A stretch of 64,000 nt of DNA from contig JAILDK010000037.1 in the NCBI GenBank assembly GCA_024689485.1, forward strand, positions 1 to 64,000, read 5' to 3'. The position numbers and the translations under genes were made by a program. This DNA is from Fibrobacter sp. (lineage in GTDB: Bacteria > Fibrobacterota > Fibrobacteria > Fibrobacterales > Fibrobacteraceae). The notes under the pieces were generated by a model. The model searched no databases. It was not told the DNA's origin and was given only the letters and a program-made list of their open reading frames with translations. Of the stretch, positions 34,108 to 43,230 are shown piece by piece. The stretch's first letter is position 1. The number at the start of each line of letters is the position of its first letter.

Positions 34108-35013
34108 TTACGAGGGCTTTGGACGAGCGGAATTCTTCTTTAATTGGTAGCAGAGAGATCCCCGGCTGATTCCCAGGATTCTCGCCGCACGGCTCTTGTT
34201 GTTGTGACATTCTTGTAACGCTTCAAGAATGGATTTCCACGACGGCGTATTGCCGGTTCGGTAAACCGTTCGCGACTCCCGCGCATAGGCTCCATACAGG
34301 GAATGTAAATCCCAAGGCTCCCCGGCGAGGATTTCTTCCAAGGAATCCCCCAGGTTCTGTAACAGTTGGTACCGCTCCAAGACATTCTTTAACTGGCGCA
34401 CATTTCCCGGCCACGGAAAGCGGCAAAGGCTCTTCAGTTCGTCCGCGGAAAGCGGCCTTGCAGAAAGTCCCTGCCAAATTTCTAGCGCGATCGTTTTGAG
34501 ATCGTCCAAGCGTTCCCGCAGCGGCAAAAGGCGTATCGGGAAAACGTTCAGACGAAAGAAGAGGTCTTCGCGAAAGCGGCCCTGTTTGACCGCCGCCTGT
34601 AAGTTTCGGTGCGTCGCACAGACAAGCCTAAAGTCCACGGGAATGCTCTGTTGCGTTCCCACGGGCGTCACCGCACGTTCCTGCAGAATGCGGAGCAGCC
34701 GCGTTTGGCTTTCCATGGGAAGCTCCCCGATTTCATCTAAAAAAAGCGTCCCATGGTCTGCGGCACGGACAAATCCAAGCTGATTTGCAACCGCTCCCGT
34801 GTACGCTCCGCGGCAAGAGCCTTCGAACAAGCTCTCGACGAGCCCTGGACTGATCGCGCCGCAGTTCACCGCGACAAACGGTCCCTTGGAGCGGTCGCTC
34901 ATCGTATGCAGTTTTCGAGCCATGACCTCTTTACCCGTTCCCGATTCCCCGCAGACAAGAACCGGAACCGAAGACCTGGAAGCGATTTCCAAAAGATGAT
35001 TTGCGTCTGTCAT
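34108..35013 (-). CDS. Sigma-54-dependent transcription activator lacking a sensor domain
   Basis: 301 residues: an AAA+ domain starting almost at residue 1 (Walker A GESGTGKE, Walker [10 protein letters not shown]) and a C-terminal Fis-type HTH ([17 protein letters not shown]). The sigma-54-contact loop reads GAYTGA where most members have GAFTGA, and the residues before it (SLFEGSCR) differ from the usual LFGHEKG. Without a receiver, GAF or PAS domain it resembles PspF in layout, so control probably comes from a partner protein or from expression level. GGAGG lies five bases before the ATG. It is 40 bases upstream of pta and possibly co-transcribed. Targets unknown. Confidence 0.88.
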   Translation of the reverse strand: MTDANHLLEIASRSSVPVLVCGESGTGKEVMARKLHTMSDRSKGPFVAVNCGAISPGLVESLFEGSCRGAYTGAVANQLGFVRAADHGTLFLDEIGELPMESQTRLLRILQERAVTPVGTQQSIPVDFRLVCATHRNLQAAVKQGRFREDLFFRLNVFPIRLLPLRERLDDLKTIALEIWQGLSARPLSADELKSLCRFPWPGNVRQLKNVLERYQLLQNLGDSLEEILAGEPWDLHSLYGAYARESRTVYRTGNTPSWKSILEALQECHNNKSRAARILGISRGSLCYQLKKNSARPKPS

Positions 35014-35142
35014 TCAACCTCCCAAAACCAATGTTTTTAAAATGACGCGAATGCAACTAATAAGACGTTTGAAACCTTAAAAAATCCACCGCGGTTTGCT
35101 ATTTTTTACAAAAAACTTCTTTTTTTACAAAAGGACTCTCAG

Positions 35143-36465
35143 ATGGCTGAACGTATTGTGTGCAAATTCGGCGGAAGTTCCGTTGCAGAAGCCAAGCAGT
35201 TTCAAAAGGTAAAGGCGATTGTCGAAGGCGACAAGCGCCGCAAAGTCGTGGTCGTTTCCGCTCCGGGCAAACGCAACCCGAAAGAAACGAAGCTCACCGA
35301 CCTTCTCTACACCACATACGATCTCGCATCCAAGCATCTCGATTTTTCCACTCCGTGGAAGATGATCTGCGACCGCTATCTGGACATTGCCAAGGATTTG
35401 AATCTGGCCACAAAGATCGGTGACGACCTCGCCGCTCTCGAAAACAAGCTCAAGAACGAAATCGACACGGTCACGACGGACTTCCTCGTTTCCCGTGGCG
35501 AATTCCTCTGCGCCCGTTTGATGGCGGAATATCTCGGTGCCCAGTTCGTCGATTCCTACGATTTGATCGCCTTCGATGAACGTTACCGCATTACCCCGAA
35601 GAGCTATGAAACGATCGCTCAGAAGCTCTCTGACGAGAATCAGCTGTTCGTCGTCCCGGGCTTCTACGGCGAAGGTCCGCGCAAGCAGGTGAAGACATTC
35701 TCCCGCGGCGGTTCGGACATTTCCGGCGCAGTCCTCGCAAACGGCATCAACGCGATCGTCTATGAAAACTGGACAGACGTTTCCGGCATGCTCATGACGG
35801 ACCCGCGCATCGTCGAAAATCCGAAGCCGATCAGCTACGTCAGCTACCGCGAAATCCGCGAACTTTCTTACTCGGGCGCAAGCGTTCTCCACGACGAATC
35901 CATCGCACCGTGCCGCGCAAAGAACATTCCGATCAACATCCGCAACACGAACCGTCCGGAAGACGCCGGCACGATCATCGGCCCGACTCCGGAAAAGACC
36001 GACTACCCGATCACCGGCATTGCTGGTCGTAAGGGCTTCTCGATGATCTACATCGAAAAGAGCATGATGAACAAGGAAGTCGGTTTCGGTCGCCGCGTTC
36101 TCGCGATTCTCGAAGGCGAAGGCCTTTCTTATGAACTGAGCCCGAGCGGCATCGACTCCATGTCCATCGTGGTGGATACGAAGTCCTTGGAAGCTGTGCA
36201 GGAAGCCGTTCTCGAAGACATTCTCCTGCAGATGCATCCGGACCGCGTGAAGGTCTTCCCGGGCATCAGCCTTGTCGCTACCGTGGGTCACGGCATGACG
36301 AACAAGGTCGGTATCGCAGCGAAGCTTTTCAACGCGCTCGCCGAAAAGGAAATCAACATCCGCATCATCGACCAGGGATCTTCGCAGATCAACATTCTCG
36401 TTGGCGTGGATGAATCGAATATGGAAAATGCAATTCGTTCCATTTACGATGCCTTTGTCAAATAA
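35143..36465 (+). CDS. lysC: Aspartate kinase (monofunctional)
   Basis: Phosphorylates aspartate, the first step to lysine, threonine, methionine and diaminopimelate. It has 440 residues. The N-terminal kinase domain starts VCKFGGSSVAEA and contains FSRGGSDISG. Two C-terminal ACT-type segments follow (MIYIEKSMMNKEVGFGRRVL and INIRIIDQGSSQINILVGV), which normally give feedback control by amino acids. No homoserine dehydrogenase is fused. AAGGA precedes the ATG at 35143, and a terminator follows. Confidence 0.95.
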   Translation: MAERIVCKFGGSSVAEAKQFQKVKAIVEGDKRRKVVVVSAPGKRNPKETKLTDLLYTTYDLASKHLDFSTPWKMICDRYLDIAKDLNLATKIGDDLAALENKLKNEIDTVTTDFLVSRGEFLCARLMAEYLGAQFVDSYDLIAFDERYRITPKSYETIAQKLSDENQLFVVPGFYGEGPRKQVKTFSRGGSDISGAVLANGINAIVYENWTDVSGMLMTDPRIVENPKPISYVSYREIRELSYSGASVLHDESIAPCRAKNIPINIRNTNRPEDAGTIIGPTPEKTDYPITGIAGRKGFSMIYIEKSMMNKEVGFGRRVLAILEGEGLSYELSPSGIDSMSIVVDTKSLEAVQEAVLEDILLQMHPDRVKVFPGISLVATVGHGMTNKVGIAAKLFNALAEKEINIRIIDQGSSQINILVGVDESNMENAIRSIYDAFVK

Positions 36466-36482
36466 TTAATTTATATTCAATC

Positions 36483-36511
36483 AGGCCTGTCGGGTATGGC
36501 GGGCCTTTTTT
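36483..36511 (+). terminator. Intrinsic terminator after lysC
   Basis: AGGCC (36483-36487) pairs with GGCCT near 36502-36506 around a partly paired GC-rich interior, followed by six T. It separates lysC from the aryl-polyene genes, so the methyltransferase gene after it should have its own promoter or depend on read-through. Confidence 0.6.
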
Positions 36512-36533
36512 CCTACATTGGGGACTTATTTTT

Positions 36534-37625
36534 ATGTTTGAATCTTATTATCAGGATGATATCGACGCAGTCAATGCGAAATTCGAAGCGCAGAAGATTG
36601 CATTCGCGCCGCTTTCTTTCCAAGCTGCCCGCGCCCTCCGCGACTTTGGCATTTTGGAACTTGTGAGCAAATCTCGCCGCAAGGGCATTACCGTTAAAGA
36701 AATTTCCGAAAAGACCGGCCTCTCCGAATACGGCGTCGGCGTTCTGATGGAAATGGGCCTTGGCATGGGCATGCTCAAGCTGAAAAAAGATTCTCCAGAA
36801 GATAATCTCCTTTACACGCTCAGCAAGGTCGGCTTCTTTGTGATGACCGACGACATGACCCGTGTGAACATGGACTTTTCGGAAGACGTCTGCTACGCAG
36901 GTGCAGATGACCTCGCCGATTCCATCAAGAACGGCAAGCCGGAAGGCTTGAAGCATTTCGGCAAATGGACGACCGTTTACGAAGGCCTTTCCCAGTGCAG
37001 CGACCAGTTCAAAAAGAGCTGGTTCGGATTCGACCATTTCTATTCCGACCTCGCTTTCCCGGAAGCCCTTCCGATCGTTTATTCGAAGCCGGTCAAGCGC
37101 CTGTTTGACATCGGCGGTAACACGGCAAAGTGGGCCATTCAGTGCTGCAAGTACAATCCGGACGTTCAGGTTTCAATCATCGACCTTCCGGGTCAAACGG
37201 CTGTGGCCGAAAAGAATGCGAAGGCTGCCGGCTTTGAAGATCGCATTTCCACGATCCCGTGCAACGTTCTCGACAGCACCACGGAATTCCCGAAGGGTGC
37301 CAACGCCATTTGGATGAGCCAGTTCCTCGACTGCTTCTCCCTGCATCAGATTACAAAGATCTTGAAGAAGATCCACCCGGCAGCGAGTGCCGAAACTGAC
37401 ATTTACGTTCTCGAACCGATCTGGGACAAGCAACGTTTTGAAGCCGCAGCCTATTCGCTCCAGGCGACTTCGCTGTACTTCACCTGCATCGCAAACGGCA
37501 ACAGCAAAATGTACCGCTTCGATGAATTGAAGAACGCCATTGAAGAAGGCGGCTTTGAACTGAAGGAAGCCCATCACAACTTGGGCATCAACTGCTACAC
37601 CCTTTTCCGTTTCCGTAAAAAATGA
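36534..37625 (+). CDS. apeB: SAM-dependent methyltransferase, aryl-polyene cluster (ApeB-like)
   Basis: 363 residues with an O-methyltransferase layout: an N-terminal winged-helix dimerisation part (about 20-100, ITVKEISEKTGLSEYGVGVL), then a class-I Rossmann domain with the SAM loop LFDIGGNTAKWAI and acidic IIDLPGQ. It probably methylates the aryl head group or a neighbouring position of the polyene. The exact atom cannot be read from sequence. The stop overlaps the next start (ATGA). The letter B follows the E. coli gene order and is my assignment. Confidence 0.78.
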   Translation: MFESYYQDDIDAVNAKFEAQKIAFAPLSFQAARALRDFGILELVSKSRRKGITVKEISEKTGLSEYGVGVLMEMGLGMGMLKLKKDSPEDNLLYTLSKVGFFVMTDDMTRVNMDFSEDVCYAGADDLADSIKNGKPEGLKHFGKWTTVYEGLSQCSDQFKKSWFGFDHFYSDLAFPEALPIVYSKPVKRLFDIGGNTAKWAIQCCKYNPDVQVSIIDLPGQTAVAEKNAKAAGFEDRISTIPCNVLDSTTEFPKGANAIWMSQFLDCFSLHQITKILKKIHPAASAETDIYVLEPIWDKQRFEAAAYSLQATSLYFTCIANGNSKMYRFDELKNAIEEGGFELKEAHHNLGINCYTLFRFRKK

Positions 37626-38227
37626 GTATCTACGTCAAAAAATTCTCCGCATGGACTGATGCAGAAAATCTGCCAAAGCTCGCCTTTGTGCCGATGCTCT
37701 TCCGCAGGCGTTTGAGCGGAGCGACCAAGATGGTCGTTTATACGGTTCACGAAGTCTCGGAAGGACTTCCTCCTGTACACATGACGTTCGCCTCCGAGTT
37801 CGGAGAAATTGAACGTCAGTACAAGATTTCGGAAGGCATTCTCGCCACGGGTGAAGTTTCCCCGGCGCAGTTCAGCCTTTCGGTTTTTAACGCCCCGGTT
37901 TCTGCGGCGTCGATTACCGAAAAGAACATGGCGGGCTACAGCGCGGTCTTCGCAGGCAAAAAGTCCTTTGAAAACGGTTTGAAGGAAGCGGCAGCGCCTC
38001 TTCTTTCGGGTCGTGAAAAGGAACGCATTTTTGTTTTTGCCGACGAACGTTTGCCGGAAGCCTATGCCTCCATTTCGAACTATCCGAATACCGTATGCGC
38101 TCTTGCATTACGTCTTTCGACGGATGCGCAAGATGCGATTTGCGAACTCGATTTGTCGCCCCTCCCTGAAGGAAATTCTGCAGCAGACCAAGCGTTGACT
38201 TTTTTGAAGACTCGCCTGCCGCAATGA
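37622..38227 (+). CDS. apeC: Ketosynthase-like chain-length partner (ApeC-like, Ketoacyl-synt_2 type)
   Basis: 201 residues, about half the size of a ketosynthase and equivalent to its N-terminal half. FASEFGEIERQYKI and SPAQFSLSVFNAPVSAASI match the degenerate ketosynthase N-domain found in aryl-polyene clusters. The place of the active-site cysteine holds no Cys. In the E. coli system the equivalent protein pairs with the ketosynthase ApeO, and I infer the same here with the gene at 41429-42613. It overlaps both neighbours by four bases. Confidence 0.82.
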   Translation: MSIYVKKFSAWTDAENLPKLAFVPMLFRRRLSGATKMVVYTVHEVSEGLPPVHMTFASEFGEIERQYKISEGILATGEVSPAQFSLSVFNAPVSAASITEKNMAGYSAVFAGKKSFENGLKEAAAPLLSGREKERIFVFADERLPEAYASISNYPNTVCALALRLSTDAQDAICELDLSPLPEGNSAADQALTFLKTRLPQ

Positions 38228-39033
38228 AACCTATTCAAAGACTCGTCTATGTTTGGCGACTGTTCGCCAAGGTAATTTCGTATGCTTCGTTTGGCGGAGC
38301 CAGCGCCCTGTTCTCTTGCTTATTCCCGATCATCTTTGTGCTTTCGGGCTTTAACAAGGAACGATTCAAAAAGATGTCCCGCGCGGTGAACTTGCGCTGG
38401 TTCAAACTGTTCGTTTGGGAAATGACCGTTCTCGGCATTTTAAAGCTGAACGTGAAACATGCGGAACGCATTCAGGATATCCATTCCTGCGTCGTCGTGG
38501 CCAATCACCCGTCGCTGTTAGATGTCGTGATGCTCTTTTCGATCGTGCCAAACGTGAACTGTATCGTCAAAGGTTCACTCGGGAAAACGCCGTTCATTCA
38601 CAACGTGGTGAACACGCTCTTTATTCCGAATTCGTATTCCTTTGAAGAACAGATGGCTCGTGCCTCGGAAGGAATGAAGCGCGGAGAATCGCTGATCATT
38701 TTCCCCGAAGGAACGCGTACACGTCCGGGTGAACCGTTGCAATTGAAAAAGGGCGCAGCCCGATTCGCCTTGCACGGTTACCACAACGTGCAACCGATCT
38801 ACATCGGCGGAAACGAAAAGATCGGGCTTCGGAAGCATGATAAATACTTTAGCTTCCACCCGACCGAACGTTACCACTACAATCTCGACATTCTCGAACA
38901 GATCGATACCAAAAAATATAGCTCTCATCCGGAACCCGCAGCGGTCAATCTCTTGACCGAAGAACTGCGAAAAACCTTTGAGAGCTATCGAGAGAACGAT
39001 CCGGAAAATCCGGCGAATCTTACACGCGCTTAA
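38224..39033 (+). CDS. apeD: 1-acyl-glycerol-3-phosphate acyltransferase-like protein (ApeD-like)
   Basis: 269 residues with an N-terminal hydrophobic stretch (about 20-40), so membrane-associated. PlsC-family blocks are clear: HX4D as NHPSLLD, the FPEGTRT block, and a block with QPIYIGG. In aryl-polyene clusters such enzymes are thought to place acyl chains on the lipid anchor. The donor and acceptor are unknown here. The coding end overlaps the end of the opposite-strand apeR by 14 bases, and no terminator lies between them. Confidence 0.82.
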   Translation: MKPIQRLVYVWRLFAKVISYASFGGASALFSCLFPIIFVLSGFNKERFKKMSRAVNLRWFKLFVWEMTVLGILKLNVKHAERIQDIHSCVVVANHPSLLDVVMLFSIVPNVNCIVKGSLGKTPFIHNVVNTLFIPNSYSFEEQMARASEGMKRGESLIIFPEGTRTRPGEPLQLKKGAARFALHGYHNVQPIYIGGNEKIGLRKHDKYFSFHPTERYHYNLDILEQIDTKKYSSHPEPAAVNLLTEELRKTFESYRENDPENPANLTRA

Positions 39034-40246
39034 AGATCAGCGACGTGTTGATTCCGCCGAACGCGAAATTATTCGACATCACATATTCGGTGTCGATTTC
39101 GCGACCTTCGCCCACAATGTAATCGAGCGGAGCGCAAGCCGGATCCACATTGTTCAAGTTCAAGTTCGGAGCAAACCACTTGCGATTCATCATCATGATG
39201 GAAAGCCAAGCTTCGATACCGCCGCACGCGCCGAGCGAATGGCCGATGTAAGACTTTAAGGTGCTGAGCGGAACCGCACGGCCCTTGAAAGCTCCGAATG
39301 TCGCCTGGGATTCTGCAATGTCGCCGCTCTTCGTCGCCGTACCGTGGCCATTCACATAGCCGACCTGTTCCGGGCCGATTCCCGCTTTTTTCAAAGCAAG
39401 TTCGAGAGCGATCTGCATCGTTTCCTTCTTCGGATTCGTCAGATGGTTGCCATCCGTATTCGTGCCGAAGCCGACGAGTTCTGCGTAGATGTGAGCGCCG
39501 CGAGCCTTCGCGTGTTCATATTCTTCCAAGATCACGGTACCTGCGCCTTCGCCGACCACAAGGCCGTCACGGTCGCGGTCATAAGAAGCCGGGGTAATCT
39601 TCGGCGTATCATTCTTGACGCTCGTGGCAAAGAGAACGTCGAACACGGCAGAACCTGTCGGGTTCAATTCTTCTGCGCCGCCAGCGATCATCACATCCTG
39701 TTCGCCACTTGCAATCGCTTCTGCGGCGTAACCGATGGAAAGGCTTCCCGCGGTGCAAGCGGTGTTCGTCGTAATCAAACGGCCCGTTAAGCCGAGCAGC
39801 ACGCTGATGTTCACCGCGCAAGTCTGCGGCATGCAGCGGATGTAAGACGTTGCCGTGATCTTGCTCGAATCATTTTCCATGATCATGGACATGAATTCTT
39901 TGATCGCTTCGAAGTTACCCATGGAAGAACCGTAGGCAACACCCACACGGCCCGCTTTGAGTTCCGGGTCGTTCAGGTCGTAACCGGACTTGATCAAAGC
40001 CTGTTCCGCAGTCGCATAAGCCATCTGCGCAACGCGGCCCATACCGCGCATCATCTTACGCGGGAATTCCGGAATGTCGAAAGGAATCGGGGCCGCAAGA
40101 CGCGTATTGATCTGTTCGTATTTGTCCCAATCCGGCATGCGGACAACGCAGTTTTCATACTTATGCAATCTTTCGAAGATGGCATCATCATCCATGCCGA
40201 GAGGAGAAAGAGTCGAGCCACCAGTAATCACAACACGACGGGTCAT
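39020..40246 (-). CDS. apeR: 3-oxoacyl-ACP synthase II-type ketosynthase (ApeR-like)
   Basis: 408 residues, condensing enzyme. The active-site Cys lies in TNTACTAGSLSIG, and the two His in NGHGTATKSGD and SLKSYIGHSLGACGG, so the triad is intact. It is the last gene of the 12-kb operon, the position of apeR in E. coli. The start overlaps the reductase stop by four bases. The role is probably an additional or priming condensation in polyene assembly. Confidence 0.88.
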   Translation of the reverse strand: MTRRVVITGGSTLSPLGMDDDAIFERLHKYENCVVRMPDWDKYEQINTRLAAPIPFDIPEFPRKMMRGMGRVAQMAYATAEQALIKSGYDLNDPELKAGRVGVAYGSSMGNFEAIKEFMSMIMENDSSKITATSYIRCMPQTCAVNISVLLGLTGRLITTNTACTAGSLSIGYAAEAIASGEQDVMIAGGAEELNPTGSAVFDVLFATSVKNDTPKITPASYDRDRDGLVVGEGAGTVILEEYEHAKARGAHIYAELVGFGTNTDGNHLTNPKKETMQIALELALKKAGIGPEQVGYVNGHGTATKSGDIAESQATFGAFKGRAVPLSTLKSYIGHSLGACGGIEAWLSIMMMNRKWFAPNLNLNNVDPACAPLDYIVGEGREIDTEYVMSNNFAFGGINTSLIFKRV

Positions 40247-40962
40247 GCGAGACCTCCATTCACAGAAATAACCTGGCGCGTAATGTAAGCCGCGCCTTCC
40301 GAGAGCAAGAACACAACAGTTGCAGCCACTTCTTCCGGCTTACCGACGCGGTGCATCGGAATCGACGGCAAGATCATATCAACCGGAGCGTCCTTGATCA
40401 TTTCCGTTTCAATCACGCCCGGAGCGATGCTGTTCACGGTAATGCTGCGGCTGCCGAGTTCCACGGCAAGAGCCTTGCTCGCCGCGATAATGCCGCCCTT
40501 ACTTGCGCTGTAGTTGACCTGGCCACGGTTGCCGATCACGCCCGAGACAGAAGCGATCGTAATGATGCGACCTTTGCGCTTGCGGCACATCGGCATCACG
40601 AGCGGATGCAAAACATTGTAGAAGCCGTTCAGGTTCACATCGAGAACCTTGTCCCAGTATTCATCCGTCATCGCCGGGAATGCAGCGTCACGGCAAATGC
40701 CCGAAGAAAGGACCACGCCGTAGAAGGCGCCGTTTTCTTTGACGTCATTTTCGAGGATCGTCTTGCAGTTTTCACGATCCGCAACGTTAAACTGAATCAG
40801 CTGAATCTTGTCACCGTATTCCGCCTGAAGTTCCTTCAGGGAATCGGCATGGCTGTTGTAATGCGCCACAACCTGATATCCCGCAGCGAGAACCGCTTTG
40901 ACAATCGCAAGTCCAATTCCACCGCTTGCGCCGGTGACGAGAACGCGTTTTACATCATCCAT
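40243..40962 (-). CDS. apeQ: 3-oxoacyl-ACP reductase, FabG type (ApeQ-like)
   Basis: Short-chain dehydrogenase that reduces the beta-keto group during each polyene cycle, 239 residues. The NADPH motif TGASGGIG, catalytic Ser in ASVSG and YSASK are all present. It lies between dehydratase and ketosynthase genes, and start and stop are both within four bases of the neighbours. Confidence 0.92.
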   Translation of the reverse strand: MDDVKRVLVTGASGGIGLAIVKAVLAAGYQVVAHYNSHADSLKELQAEYGDKIQLIQFNVADRENCKTILENDVKENGAFYGVVLSSGICRDAAFPAMTDEYWDKVLDVNLNGFYNVLHPLVMPMCRKRKGRIITIASVSGVIGNRGQVNYSASKGGIIAASKALAVELGSRSITVNSIAPGVIETEMIKDAPVDMILPSIPMHRVGKPEEVAATVVFLLSEGAAYITRQVISVNGGLA

Positions 40963-40964
40963 TC

Positions 40965-41429
40965 TTATACTCCTAAAGTCTTTTTCGGATCGTCCACTTC
41001 GATCGTGTTCATCGTAGCGGTGACGACCAGTTGATTATTCACAAAAATCTTTCCTTCAAACGTGACCGCCATATCCATGCGGACCGTCTGATGCACCCAA
41101 ATGTGGGCCGTCGAACCTGCCGGGAAAACGTTTGCTTCCGACTTGAAGTTCGTGACGCTCAAAATGAAGCCCATCTTCGGCGGGGTATTCGTTTTGAGTC
41201 CGACAAGGCCCGTCATCACGGAAACGCTCTGAGCCATGTATTCAAAGCCGATCCAGACCGGAACTCCGCCGTAGGATTCTTCAAAGAACATGCTCTTTTC
41301 GGTAATGTCCACTTCCGTTTCAACTTCCGTATTTTCAAGGCTGTAAGAAATCACGCGATCAAGCAAGTGCATGTGTCCCTTGTGCGGAACAAGCGCTGCA
41401 ACTTTTTCATGGGTATCAAATTCAGTCAT
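40965..41429 (-). CDS. apeP: Hot-dog dehydratase (ApeP-like)
   Basis: 154 residues, 3-hydroxyacyl-ACP dehydratase superfamily. The motifs PHKGHMHLLDRV (His side) and WIGFEYMAQSV (acidic side) match the FabA/FabZ active-site halves. In the E. coli system ApeP works as a heterodimer with ApeI. Here the ApeI-like partner is the C-terminal domain of the fusion at 48242-50551. The start at 41429 forms TAATG with the upstream ketosynthase stop. A longer reading to 41465 is rejected. Confidence 0.86.
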   Translation of the reverse strand: MTEFDTHEKVAALVPHKGHMHLLDRVISYSLENTEVETEVDITEKSMFFEESYGGVPVWIGFEYMAQSVSVMTGLVGLKTNTPPKMGFILSVTNFKSEANVFPAGSTAHIWVHQTVRMDMAVTFEGKIFVNNQLVVTATMNTIEVDDPKKTLGV

Positions 41430-42613
41430 TAGACATTCCTCGAAAGGATGAGCGAGACATTGCAACCGCCGAAGCCAAAGGAATTGCTCATGCAGGTCTG
41501 CAGGCGTTCCACGGTTTCACCGGTCTTCACAAGGCGAATCTGCGGGAGCGCCGGATCGCGTTCACCGTCAAAGAAGTGCATCGGGAGAACGTGTTCCGCA
41601 TTTTCATCCGAAAGGGTGAGGCAGCAGAAAGCGGCTTCAAGAGCGCCAGCGGCACCGAGCGTGTGACCGGTCAGGCCCTTTGTGGAGCTCGCCGGAGTGT
41701 CGTTACCAAAGACGCGGTTCACGGCGACGCTTTCCATCGCATCGTTCAGCTTGGTACCGGTTCCGTGCAAATTGATGTAGTCGATATCGGCTGCGGAAAT
41801 GCCCGCATCCTTCAAAGCCTTGTCGATTGCCTGCACAGCGCCTTCGCCGTCGGCACGCGGAGCCGTCACGTGATCTGCATCTGCACTTTCGCCGATGCCG
41901 ACGACTTTGAACTTTGCCTGCCCCGGCTTTTGAGAAATGAGGAAGTAGGCCGCGCCATCGCCAATCGTGAGACCGGTTCTGTTCTTGCTAAAAGGAATCG
42001 TCGGGGAAAGCGAAACCGCTTCCAAGGAATCAAATCCGAGAACGACCGTTTCCGTCGCAATGTCCACACCGCCGACAATCGCCGCGTCGCAGAAACCCGC
42101 TTCGAGCCAATTTCTTGCCGAAGCAAAGGCGCTCGCACTCGAAGCGCAAGCCGACGAATGGGTAAAAATCGGGCCCGTCAAACCGAAACGTTTGGCGATG
42201 TATTCCGCAGCAAAATCTGCCTGCTGCATTTTCAGTTCGTAATTTTCCGGATAAGCGCCCGTCTTTTGAAAAGAATCGAGGCCCGCGAGAGAAGCTTCCG
42301 AACCGTTATCGCTTGAACCGATAAACACACCGATGCGGTCTGCGCCGTATTCCTTTACCGCTTCGCAAACCGAAGTTTCGATCTGCGCAAGAACCACTTC
42401 CGAAAGACGGTTCACATGGTTGTCGTAATAAGCGTCCTTTACCTGCGGCAAGGAGCTCTGCGGAATTTCGACGACATAACGTTCCTTTTCGCGGAACTTC
42501 TTCTGTACAAATTCCGGGCGGGTGCCATTCTTCAAAGCCTGCCAAATGGTCTTTTTGTCAGAACCTAAAGCAGAGCAAAGTGCAAAGTCATGAATGTACA
42601 AGGGAGCGTTCAT
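41429..42613 (-). CDS. apeO: Beta-ketoacyl-ACP synthase (ApeO-like)
   Basis: 394 residues, condensing enzyme with an intact triad: Cys in SSACASSASAFASA, His in NLHGTGTKLND and His in STKGLTGHTLGAAG. It is the probable elongating ketosynthase and partner of the ApeC-like half-protein. It overlaps the lipoprotein gene end by four bases. Confidence 0.88.
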   Translation of the reverse strand: MNAPLYIHDFALCSALGSDKKTIWQALKNGTRPEFVQKKFREKERYVVEIPQSSLPQVKDAYYDNHVNRLSEVVLAQIETSVCEAVKEYGADRIGVFIGSSDNGSEASLAGLDSFQKTGAYPENYELKMQQADFAAEYIAKRFGLTGPIFTHSSACASSASAFASARNWLEAGFCDAAIVGGVDIATETVVLGFDSLEAVSLSPTIPFSKNRTGLTIGDGAAYFLISQKPGQAKFKVVGIGESADADHVTAPRADGEGAVQAIDKALKDAGISAADIDYINLHGTGTKLNDAMESVAVNRVFGNDTPASSTKGLTGHTLGAAGALEAAFCCLTLSDENAEHVLPMHFFDGERDPALPQIRLVKTGETVERLQTCMSNSFGFGGCNVSLILSRNV

Positions 42614-43206
42614 TCTTTTATCTCGGATTCAATTTGGTAGCTGTAATGGCGAAGCAGATTCTGCAACACGATCTTATTTTCGTTCTTTTCCATTTTGAGG
42701 ATTGCCGTTTGACCGTCAAAAAGGGTGCGCACCAAAACGTTCCCTTCCTGAGATTCGGCAAACGTGAATCCCGCGGCATCAAAATTTTTTTGCAAGACCG
42801 AAGCGGGATAGTAGCAGAACTGAATATCTGCAATCACATATTCGGGCTTCATCTTTTCCGCGTTCATCCATTTGCTGTTGAACGCAAGAGAATCTTTCGT
42901 GTAAACGAGTTCCGCGATCGTATTTCCCATGGAGCTGAAAAGCATCATGTGCACGGTCGTGTCGTTCAAGAGCATCCAGGATTCACCGGAGAATTTCTTT
43001 TCGCCGTAAGAGCCTGTCATCAGCTGGTTTTCTTCGATGGAAATTCCGCTGTTTTGCGGCTCGATCAGCTGAATGTAGCGGGCGTCCGAGTAGTAGATTT
43101 TAGCAGAATTCCCCGCCACCGCAGAATGCGACGTGCACGCCGTCAGGGCAATAGCTCCCAACGCAGCCAAGGCTTTTACGAAATTCTGAATCTTACCTAC
43201 CCACAT
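42610..43206 (-). CDS. apeN: Outer-membrane-type lipoprotein (ApeN-like, DUF3261-like)
   Basis: 198 residues with a lipoprotein signal peptide ending in the lipobox ALTAC. The mature part contains a segment like DUF3261 (KPEYVIADIQFCYYPASVLQ), the family found at this position in aryl-polyene clusters, where it is thought to help place the product in the outer membrane. The ATG at 43206 has no clear ribosome-binding site, and the 24-base gap to the exporter gene is the widest in the operon. Confidence 0.75.
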   Translation of the reverse strand: MWVGKIQNFVKALAALGAIALTACTSHSAVAGNSAKIYYSDARYIQLIEPQNSGISIEENQLMTGSYGEKKFSGESWMLLNDTTVHMMLFSSMGNTIAELVYTKDSLAFNSKWMNAEKMKPEYVIADIQFCYYPASVLQKNFDAAGFTFAESQEGNVLVRTLFDGQTAILKMEKNENKIVLQNLLRHYSYQIESEIKE

Positions 43207-43230
43207 TTTTGTAGCAATATAGAAAGTGAA

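Noticed and set aside
42610-43206. A missing exon or frameshift at the start of the lipoprotein gene, since no ribosome-binding site is visible
   Set aside because: The lipoprotein signal peptide is complete from the ATG at 43206, and translation could be re-initiated from the exporter gene 24 bases upstream.
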